The position numbers were made by a program, and so were the translations under genes. DNA of 64,000 nucleotides from Trileptium ribeirensis (lineage: Eukaryota; Nematoda; Enoplea; Enoplida; Thoracostomopsidae): contig JASANE010003297.1 in NCBI GenBank assembly GCA_030248225.1, forward strand, positions 1 through 64,000, written 5' to 3'. This document shows, in pieces, positions 56,172-64,000 of this stretch. A model generated the notes under the pieces. The model worked only from the letters and a program-made list of their open reading frames with translations. It searched no databases and was not told where the DNA came from. Numbering within the stretch: the stretch's first letter is position 1; every line of letters begins with the position of its first letter.

Positions 56172-57383
56172 GTTAGACAGACCAACACCATTACATGTCA
56201 TCTTGGTTTTTGTTGAAAATAACACTATTCAGTTGAGTTGGTTCGCTAGAACACATTATGTCAGTGCTTATGATATTGTCGTGTAATGTGATTATTATAA
56301 TACTATGTACGGGATTTTCGTATGGCACCCAAGGGACGAGGACCACGATTTTCGAGCTCCTCAAGGATTTGAAGCAGCTCCACTAGGTAGTGCCTCACAG
56401 GTATAATTTTTTGGCTTGCCGCAGCACATCTGGGTATTTTGGGGTGTCATCAAAAATAATCGTCCAAGCAAAAACGCAATAACCAATCATGAACCTACTG
56501 CTTTTACTTCGACTAAAATTTGCGATAAAATCATAAAACGAAGATGGTCTGGTTAAATACGCATTTTCAGTTTAGGAAACAACGACGTACATTGTAGTTA
56601 AACACGGAAAGCGCAATTATATGACTCCTAGTTAACCTAGGAGTTTGATTCTTCTCAAGCTAACCTGGTGCTAAGTCCTTCTGTATTTTTAGTTTGGAGT
56701 TGGGTGCGGGCGCTCAAAGCATTCCAGATAGGGGTGCCAATTTGATTCTGCGGAGATGCTAGTAACACAATATTTAAATTCGCAAACCCGGAGTTCCTAC
56801 TATATTATTTTTGTCGCTCAGTGAAATTCTGAAATGTGCATTAAGTATAAATTGTTTAAACAACGCCCATTTTGAAAGGTGTGTCCTTTGATTCTAGAAG
56901 TGTTTTGATTGGTCAAAAATATTAATTGTTGGAGAGTAAATTAGTTGTTCAAGCACCGATAATCATTTTTGGTGCGCATTGTGAACTCGGTTTTTATTTT
57001 GTTTCGAAGTTTGTTTTTTAATTTCTATATTGATTTTTTAGTTCTTTTGAATTAATTACCTCTTGTATAGTTTTTACGGAGTTGGGTTTGGCATGACCGG
57101 TCGTAAGTATTTTAACCTCACCGTCCCCAAAAACGAATAGGCAGAGATGTGTATGCATAATCATTTTATCATATCGTATGTACATAGATTCAGATTTGAA
57201 AAGATGTTACCAGTGCATTAAAAGAGCTATGGCTTATACATAATTTGTAGTTGCAACCTTTTCAGGACTATCGCATAAACATGGCAGTGTTTTTGGTTCT
57301 TGAAAAACAAGTTTTACGATAATAATCAAGCTTCTTTGCACTAACCAATAATTTTAAATTATTTATTATTTTCACATTTCCAG
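56172..57383 (+). other. Intron 9
   Basis: Family-F-like CACAGGTATAATTTTTTGGC lies at about 56398. The rest is AT-rich and unremarkable. Acceptor CATTTCCAG of exon 10 ends at 57383. Confidence 0.6.
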
Positions 57384-57595
57384 ACCTCGGGCCACTCGAT
57401 GATTTACATGCTAGTCGTATCAAAAGTATCTTGACAACTGAATTTCCACAATACTTTGCTATTGTTTCGCGAATACGGCACGAACCAAAATCGGTCGGAT
57501 CAAACGGAGCAGTGATTGAATCAACGGTTGTACCGCGGGCGAATGCCGAATTTCCATCTGGTGCTTTGACCAAGCGCGTGAAAGTTAATTTACTG
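57384..57595 (+). CDS. ANK: Ankyrin exon 10: start of ZU5-2
   Basis: Model residues 515-585. DLGPLDDLHASRIKSILTTE and FPQYFAIVSRIRHEPKSVGS are followed by GAVIESTVVPRANAEFPSGA and LTKRVKVNLL. These are diagnostic of the second ankyrin ZU5 domain (FPQYFA(V/I)VSRI, STVVP.....FP.GALTKR). The donor is CTG|GTACGC at 57596 and the exon ends in phase 0. Reading on past it gives residues without homology, so the longer frame to 57661 is not the exon. The opposite-strand open frame is a shadow. Confidence 0.97.
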
Positions 57596-57616
57596 GTACG
57601 CAGCAAGCTGCTAGCT

Positions 57617-58386
57617 GGGTCATTTCACGAAACGATGTACTTTCGAAACACCCCTTTTTGAAGCCAAAATGAAACGTTTTCGAATGTACAGTGTCTAGAC
57701 CCCTTCCAACGTAACAAACCCTGAATTTTTCGAATATCGATGTCCCTATGCAAAACGAGCTACCTGAAACCTGCTACAGCGATCGCAGAGGGTGCCTCTG
57801 GGGGTCAAATCTTAATTCGAAATAAGTCATTATTCTGTAGGTTGACGCAGTGACACGTGAATATGGCCTGTTTGTATGCAAGCCGGACCAAAATGGTCCC
57901 CGTCAAGCCATTTGGGGGACTTTCGACCTAAAATTGGTGCCCCTGGTGCCATTTTGTGATTAAAAATCGACCAATTCAGAGCAAGCCTGTCGCAGAAGTT
58001 TTTCTAGCGTAACGGAGACAGCACCTACCGATACCATTTTATTGGGATGCCCTACAAAAAATTTCAGGCTGATCCTTATGCCTTGTAATAATTGGCACCC
58101 CGAAAGGTTAAATCGGGGGGGGGGCTACACTTCAGGTCGGGGAAGGGGCTACCTTCCTACAACATACAACACGTGGAACTTTAGCTACTTCTAAAGATTC
58201 TAGATTTGGTTTATGACGCTGCTGGTGTAAAACAAACACAATTGATCTATGATTAGCATACATTTAGGCGATGATACCAAGGACAATGTGCGCAATAGAT
58301 GTGCGGGCAGACAGAAGGGTTCTCTAGCTGCCCAGTTAACCGAACGGCGCCATATCATGGTGCAATGATGATAAACTTATATACTA
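57617..58386 (+). mobile_element. Repeat family D, copy 1
   Basis: Starts GGGTCATTTCACGAAACG, only about 22 bp after the exon 10 donor. It continues with GTCTAGACCCCTT, GACCAAAATGGTCC, GTCGCAGAAGTTTTTCTAGC, and GGGCTACACTTCAGGTCGGG. Nearly the whole length recurs in inverted orientation at 63250-64000. No coding evidence, superfamily unknown. Confidence 0.7.
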
Positions 58387-58423
58387 GTATTGCTCTTGGG
58401 ACCTTCGGGTTCGTACACTGACT

Positions 58424-58552
58424 GCCAGTAATTATCGCTGCTCGCTTAATGTTTGCCGAAACGTTTATTCTTTCTATGTTAGCTCGCCGCTCACTCCCTG
58501 CTCCCTATATGCTGGTTAGCCCGAAAGGCAACATTAATTTCCGGCGCGCACT
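58424..58552. mobile_element. MITE, family A (diverged)
   Basis: GACTGCCAGTAATTATCGCT then GCTCGC at the left is mirrored by TTAATTTCCGGCGCGCACTG at the right. Confidence 0.5.
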
Positions 58553-59047
58553 GTTGATTCTAGACTGTTAAGAAAAATATTTGAAAACCCTTACACAGTA
58601 GCTTCTGATGACTTCAGATTTTTAAGCGAAAAGTGCTAAAAGAAGCTTAGCATAAATTTAATTAACATAAATTTGGAAATATTTCTTCGGCTAATGTGGT
58701 CTAAGTAAATATAGTGTGTTTGCGAGCATTATTTTCTTTTCCGAACAAGCACTGATTAATACTTCAACTTTTATAGTTAAATATTGTACACACAGTATCA
58801 CAGTGTTTAAAATGTTTTGAAAGCAATACGATGATGCTTTACTGTGTAAATTCGATGACATCTCCCAAGAAACTACCAATATATTGAATTTTTGAACGCT
58901 TTTTGCGAACTCGGTAAGTTTTACTCTGAATGAATAACGATTTCGTGTTATACAGCTGCCGTTGGAAATGTAATTAAACACATTTACCACACGCTTCAGT
59001 TTCATGCTGGTAGTTATTTTACTGCCTACAACGGATAATTGTTTCAG
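58553..59047 (+). other. End of intron 10
   Basis: The 120-codon open frame on the - strand (58691-59053) overlaps the exon 11 acceptor and shows no recognisable protein. Acceptor TTGTTTCAG ends at 59047. Confidence 0.5.
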
Positions 59048-59309
59048 GTTCAACCGGTCCCACTGCGTGCTATCGATGCAACGGTAGTTGCTGCGAGTTC
59101 AGACGCCGCGCCACCCGTATCAGCTTCGCCAATAGTTACGATCGAACCAAGACGACGCAAATTTCACAAACCGATAACGCTAACATTGCCGTTGGTAAAT
59201 ATCAGCCAAGCAAAGGATGAACGTGGTCAGGTTGTCGAGCACGTAAAACCCGGCGAGTCATTTACCGGAACAAATCCGCCGAATTTGAGGTTGCTTTGTA
59301 GTATAGAGT
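59048..59309 (+). CDS. ANK: Ankyrin exon 11: middle of ZU5-2
   Basis: Model residues 586-672 plus one base. It reads [20 protein letters not shown], then [20 protein letters not shown] and LPLVNI, and ends [16 protein letters not shown](I/L)[13 protein letters not shown](I/L)P and LRLLCSI are near-invariant in ankyrins. The stretch of about 20 residues after the strand LPLVNI is longer than in vertebrate ankyrins. Two donors are possible at the 3' end. T|GTAAGT at 59310 is chosen because it is a perfect consensus and gives the phase required by exon 12 (IESGTEPSRWEDI). Confidence 0.96.
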
Positions 59310-59934
59310 GTAAGTGATTTCGCATCGTTGTTGATCGAGCTGATTCTACTGATTTTATTATGCATTCTATACTATATGGGTGGCGTAATTTGAAGAACTA
59401 GCTGGGTTAGGCTGCCTGATTTATGTTGAAATTATGTTTTTTTGATAATAAACAGTCGCTTAATAGATAACATTACCAGAGGCACGCTGTAACCCTATTC
59501 AACGAGAGGTAGAACAGCAACGTTGACGGATTTTAATGTAAAAGCGTTCTCCTGCGGCGAGGGTATCGCACTAGCTAGATTCGGTGGCCAGTGACAATAA
59601 TTTTTTGGATGGTGTGCCAGCGGCTAACAATATCTTAACATAATTCTCCGGCCTTTTGATAATTTATGGTCGGAATTAATAAAAACTGCCTTAAGAATGC
59701 CCTGGCTATTTGTCTGTTTTATTCAGTTTTATATTTTATTCATAAGTATTATTGTATTTGACATTATCTAGTTGTTTGTGGTCACCGTAAACAAACCGAA
59801 TAGAACAGAATTGTGGATATTTTTGTAGTAAAAGCACAATGTATTTTTAAACCAATTTAATTTAGAAGTTTTCCTTATTAAGTTTAAAATCTATCGGTAT
59901 GTGATGCTATTATTTTATTTATTTTTGCATTTAG
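59310..59934 (+). other. Intron 11
   Basis: 625-bp AT-rich intron without recognised features. Acceptor TTTGCATTTAG ends at 59934. Confidence 0.7.
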
Positions 59935-60031
59935 CTGGAACTGAACCGTCACGATGGGAAGATATTACCGGAACAACTGATCTTACTTGTAAGGCGGAAA
60001 CGGTCGCGTTTATAACGTCGGTATCAGCTCG
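59935..60031 (+). CDS. ANK: Ankyrin exon 12: end of ZU5-2, border of UPA
   Basis: Model residues 673-704 plus two bases. S|GTEPSRWEDITGTTDLTCKA, ETVAFITSVSA and the first two bases of R correspond to the family's W.DITGTT.L.F..E.V.F.T.VSARFWL. The donor is CG|GTGAGT at 60032, a perfect consensus. The next exon (expected to start the UPA domain with FWLIDC-like sequence) was searched for up to 64000 and not found, so the following intron is longer than 3.9 kb. Confidence 0.95.
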
Positions 60032-60840
60032 GTGAGTTGTTGTGTGATAGTGTAAATATTATGAAATTATTTTATATCTACAACAATATAGGTGCTACAA
60101 TTACGAGTAGCGTTTGCGTGTTTCTGAACTTTTGTTCGGCGCTTTCTTCGATTTTGCTCGACCGCTAAGCGACGTTTACATAATAATTTTCCGACTTCTG
60201 TAGGTTTGCATTGTAAAAGTTATTCATGAGTAGTGTTTGGCTGTATGACTTTAATGTGAATAGTAATAATTACTGAAGCTCTCGTGCGATTATTGGTGCA
60301 GTCAAGAGTGGATGATAAGTAATTATATTCCAATTCTAATTATTCCAGCAATATTTCGGAACTGGGGGAGCCGAAAATAGCTTGGGCGATTCCTCACTTT
60401 TGATCTGTGGGGTCTCCCGCAGTTGAACTCGGGTAACTTAAGGTACTGTAACTCTCAGAACACGTCAAAAATGTCTAACTTGGAAACCGACTACAATATT
60501 TGTAGTTTATAAGCAAGAGGAATTTCATCTATATGATTCCTGGAATGTACTCTCATTCAAGACGGATCTGAAGCATTATTATGCCTATCGCTACAACGAT
60601 TGATGTTGCCCCCTTGTCAGAGGTTAGGATGGACGGAACGGGCTCCTATCTTATGTCAATATCTAACCCAGACTAAATGCTTACAGCCCATCCCTCCCGA
60701 CTATATTATTCAGACCGAGATAATCGCTGTCTTAGTGGTGTCGATTTTGCTGTATACTCAGGCATTGTAAAGTTAGTAAATGGGTTTACGCCTGTGAACG
60801 ACAGAATTCGGTATTGAAGCTCAATATTAAATTTCGTAAC
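60032..60840 (+). other. Start of intron 12
   Basis: No gene. A G/C-rich island at about 60355-60430 (ACTGGGGGAGCCGAAAATAG, GGTCTCCCGCAGTTG) resembles a small foldback repeat of family F. Confidence 0.45.
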
Positions 60841-61335
60841 TTGTACATTGTCTCAGGGTATGCATCTGCATGCCCAATTGTTGAGAACACAGTGAAGGGT
60901 TCGTTTTACAGCGGCCTGTCACAGGTCTTGATCAAGATCATAAAATGAGATGTTATGTTTGTGGCGACTGGAATGCACGACTCGGGGATACCAATATGGC
61001 CGAGTGCTGTCGCTGCCGGAAAATACACTCTAAAGGATATGCGAAAACGGTGTCGCCTAAAGGAATTACTACTTAGCGAGAAATTATTTGCTTGTTACAC
61101 CGTTTCCCAGAGGGGTACAAGATGTGTTTATGTGGAAATCGAACGACGAAAAAGCCCCAAACCAGAGTGACTTTATCTGTAACCGACGATGTTGGAATTA
61201 TGCAGTCACTAACGTCAAAACCAGATGGAGAGATCTGGCGATCTTATGCACCGTTGACAGAAATATGTGTGCACTCACTGCACATTGTAGCAAAACTATA
61301 ACCACCTGCACAATAATTGCCTTGCTTATATGCGC
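60840..61335 (+). pseudogene. LINE endonuclease fragment (RTE-like)
   Basis: In changing frames the + strand reads VYIVSGYASACPIVEN, then CGDWNARLGDTN, the GD.NAR.G motif of the exonuclease/endonuclease/phosphatase fold of LINEs, and after shifts VTPFPRGVQDVFMWKSNDEK, APNQSDFICNRRCWNYAVTN. The last blocks match the .F.....K.TW.SPDG...NQIDYI...RRW..S pattern of RTE-clade endonucleases. The expected catalytic SDH near the end is lost and frames are broken. It is a dead fragment in ankyrin intron 12. No reverse transcriptase follows. Confidence 0.7.
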
Positions 61336-62455
61336 AAAATTTTTGCAATAATCCGCTCTATTACACGAGTTTTTCTGTGTATGTTCATGGTAATAGCTAC
61401 AGCTAGAAAAGTCATATGTATTATAGAGCACGACCATGACCACAAATTCGTAGCAATCAACCGTACGTATGCTTCTAGAATTGTAACAAATGTTGAATAC
61501 ATTCCTACACTTCATGTAAGCTATAACACGATGATTGCTACTGAAATTTTACCAATTCGCCACATTGAAATTAGTAGCTCGCAAGCGAGGGTATAACAGA
61601 GTAATCGCCTCTATCAGGCTTTCTGTTTGTAAGAGCTTAGAACTTTGAAACCTTTCGTAATGCTTGTCTCATGTGAACTAGTATCTTGCAAGCGACTGTG
61701 AAACGGAGCGATGTGGCTTCCTTAAGTGGTTTTGCCAGCACTTCCACTTGCCAGGTATCAAAATACAGAATATTAATCAAACATGAATTCATCACTGAAA
61801 GATAAAATTAATTGCATAATTTAGTGCATGTATTAGAAACCGCTTAGCTGTGGTACGCATTTCTAGTGATGAAAGCAAATGCACATGTCAAAATTTCGAT
61901 AAATTATGTAAATTTTTTTATGCCAGATTGGTTCCTGTTTGTTTAAACTGAAGCTGTTGTTTCCTAATTTACACTGAGTGATAATTTTCAATTCTAATTT
62001 TAATTGTACACAGTTCCCCTCAGTGCTATGGGCTACATAATGCGGCAGACGAACGGTATAATTTACGACAACCTTCCAGTTTTCAATATTGGTTTTACTC
62101 AACTTGGCAACAGCCACCTTTAGATTATTGTTATAGCTGTAGACGGCAGTGGTGTGCAAGCAGTACTAACGCTGCCGAGTGACACAAAAGCATCATCATT
62201 ATAATTTTCCGGCGCAAATATATACTGATGACGAAAAAGTGTCAGCAAGCTGAGCAACAAGTTGCGCGCAAAACTAAGTTTCATCATGTCATTACTAATC
62301 TATAATAATGGTATTTCTACATTTAATAAAATCCCGTCTAAATGGCGCAGAATTGAACGTTTATAAAAGTGCAAATTTGAAAGATGATAAATTGAGGTTT
62401 AAAGTTAATATGTGCTAAATTCTTTTTTGACTGTGCATGTGTAATAATATAGTTT
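61336..62455. other. Intron 12 stretch, nothing recognised
   Basis: AT-rich, only short open frames on both strands with no family resemblance. Confidence 0.5.
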
Positions 62456-62459
62456 CTAT

Positions 62460-64000
62460 ATGAGTCATTTCACGAAACCATGTAATTAGTCTGGGGGCTA
62501 CATCGGCACGTTTTGGCCCATAGCACCAGTCTTTTGGAAGGAAATTTAATGTCGCTGTGAGATGTAGTAATAGCATCCCCGACGGTCATAATGAGGTATG
62601 GTGGACCTCTGTACCCCTAACATAGCAGGAGTCAGAGGCCCTCAACCCAGCCTAATGAAGCCAAAAACACATGTCCCAATATAAACGTTCGCCGTATCGC
62701 CAGCGCGTGATACATATGTGTGTTTTTCATTTCACTGTGATCCTTTGGTATTTGCTAATTTTTCCGGAAAAACTTGGGAGTAAGCATCGACACTGAAGCT
62801 GACGTCAAGCTTCCGAATAATTTTTTCACGATATGTAGCCCCCCAACCAAGGTTAAATCTGACAGCTTGCATACGCTGGTAAATAACGTCAAAGTGCTGT
62901 AGCGCCAAAAATGCTATATAACGGTAATCGTAATCAGTACAGGTGTTATTGAAAAAAACGAATATCAGCGTCTGTCCATGTGTTGTTTGATTATGAGGTC
63001 GAAGGTCATAAAGTACCAAAAATGGGGTATGCAAAATGTAGCCCCCCCCGATCTGCCGCAAATTAAATTTAAAAAAAGCCAAATTTTGCATACAGTTTTA
63101 CAATAGGCCGGATAGAAACATAGTAACGCCCCACTAGATTCGACCTATGTATTAAGTGTTTTTAATGGAAATGTAGCACCCCGACCTGTAGTACCCCCCT
63201 CCGACCACATGTAAAATAAAAGAAATCGAAGGTCGCAAGAATCATATTAGTATATAAGTTCATCATCATCATCATCATTGCACCATGATATGGGGCCGTG
63301 CTGTTAACTGGGTAGCTAGGAAACCCTTCTGCCTGCCCGCACATCTATTCTTCGCATTGTCCTTGGTATCATCACCTAATTGTAAGCTAATCATACATCA
63401 ATTGTGCTTGTTTTACAGCAGCAGCGTGTTAAAATAAATCTAGAATCTCTAGAAGTAGCCAAAGTTTCACGCAACGTATGTTGTAGGAACGTGTAGCCCC
63501 CTCCGGACCAGAGGTGTAGCCCCCCTCCCCGACCTCAGGTGTAGCCGCCCCCGACTAACACATATCGGGGTGCCAATTTTTTACAAGGCCTGAGGATCCG
63601 CGTGAAATTTTTTGTCGGACATCCCCCACTCATGGTTTGTGAGCATAAAATGGTATCTGTAGATGCTGTCTCCGTTGCGCTAAAAAACTTCTGCGACAGC
63701 CTTGTTCTAAATTGATCGATTTTTAACCCCAAGAATGCCCTAGCAGCATCAATTTTAGGCCGCAAGTGCTCCAAATGGCTTGACGAGAACCATTTTGGTC
63801 CGACCTGCATAAAAACAGACCATGATTCACGTGTCAATGCGTTACCCTACAGAATAATGACTTATTTCGGATTAAAATTTGACCCCCAGGGGTATCCTTT
63901 GCGGCCCCTGTATCCGGGTTCGTTTTACATAGATACATCGACATTCAGGGTTTTTTATGTCGAAAGGGGTCTAGACACTGTATATGTAAACGTTTCATTT
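62460..64000 (-). mobile_element. Repeat family D, copy 2 (runs off the window)
   Basis: From about 63250 to 64000 the complement matches 57630-58386 closely, including the GTCTAGACCCCTT and GATGATACCAAGGACAATGT blocks. At 62463 GTCATTTCACGAAACCATGT repeats the family terminus on the + strand, so 62460 is probably the element's other end, giving inverted termini. Several CTGTAGCCCCCC-type words (62490, 62838, 63040, 63495, 63522) and a CATCATCATCATCATC run at 63262 lie inside. No coding evidence. Confidence 0.6.

Larger units (their letters stand above)
678..60031 (+). other. ANK: Ankyrin gene, partial (12 exons, internal part of the coding region)
   Basis: Gene-level entry. Twelve GT-AG exons join in one reading frame: 678-776, 1588-1785, 5321-5513, 23229-23585, 28809-28889, 31392-31457, 41170-41326, 54444-54674, 56011-56171, 57384-57595, 59048-59309, 59935-60031. 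Every junction phase matches its neighbour and no stop occurs in 704 codons. Ankyrins are membrane-skeleton adaptors: ANK repeats bind membrane proteins, and the ZU5-ZU5-UPA unit binds beta-spectrin. The product order (ANK repeats, linker, ZU5, ZU5) is diagnostic of this family. Start codon, earlier ANK repeats, UPA, death domain and stop are outside the window. I inferred the splicing by eye. Optional exons in the large introns may be missing. Confidence 0.95.

Noticed and set aside
63262..63281. CATCATCATCATCATC run as a microsatellite locus of interest
   Set aside because: Short, interrupted, and part of repeat family D. Nothing unusual.
1..64000. CRISPR arrays, operons, bacterial promoters, rRNA or tRNA genes
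   Set aside because: None found. Spliced ankyrin exons show this is animal nuclear DNA, and the tandem repeats present are minisatellites or transposon parts without CRISPR-like unique spacers.

Overview
The window is animal (metazoan) nuclear DNA, AT-rich, with GT-AG introns of up to about 17.7 kb that are full of transposon debris. The only host gene I can support is a canonical ANKYRIN gene on the + strand. Twelve exons (678 to 60,031) join with perfectly consistent splice phases into 704 codons plus two bases. The order is the last four ANK repeats (exons 1-3), an unstructured linker (exons 3-7), a first ZU5 domain with the VDARGG spectrin-binding motif (exons 8-9), a second ZU5 domain (exons 10-12) and the edge of the UPA domain. 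The 5' part (about 20 further ANK repeats) and the 3' part (UPA, death domain, tail) lie outside the window. Wording such as PPRKAP.P.RVTCRY and PVIVEVPHFASLR looks protostome-like to me, but I do not claim a phylum.

Layout. 0-5.5 kb: ANK-repeat exons 1-3, with a decayed LINE nested in a foldback element. 5.5-23.2 kb: giant intron holding a hAT-like element (5.8-7.0 kb), giant non-coding LTR-like element G1 (7.26-13.88 kb, - strand), diverged relatives of it, a second hAT-like copy, foldback MITEs and a Merlin-type transposase remnant. 23.2-31.5 kb: linker exons 4, 5 and 6, plus a candidate cassette exon at 29.74 kb. 31.5-41.2 kb: a tandem-array element and giant element G2 (33.59-41.09 kb, + strand), an inverted sibling of G1. 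41.2-54.4 kb: exon 7 and a repeat-rich intron with a hAT element nested precisely inside a foldback MITE, and a second Merlin remnant. 54.4-60.0 kb: ZU5 exons 8-12. 60-64 kb: downstream intron with an RTE-like endonuclease fragment and a repeat inverted relative to the one just after exon 10.

The most unusual content is the G1/G2 pair. Each is a 6.6-7.5 kb unit without convincing coding capacity, running from TGTAACAGATCC to GTCGATATTACA, and each is flanked by its own perfect 4-bp target duplication (CTAG and CAAT). Both carry the same ordered modules: a GTGGTC minisatellite, a series of GGCGCTTTTATGGCC-like motifs with conserved spacing, a block of four hairpins, a TATA box with a TCAGT initiator, a 160-175 bp tandem array, AATAAA, and a terminal 290 bp that is far better conserved than the rest. 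They read as giant solo LTRs or a LARD-like non-autonomous family. They lie in inverted orientation in the introns on either side of exons 4-6, which are all symmetric phase-1 exons. This invites questions about exon skipping, circular RNA and double-stranded pre-mRNA. All functional statements here are inference from sequence alone.
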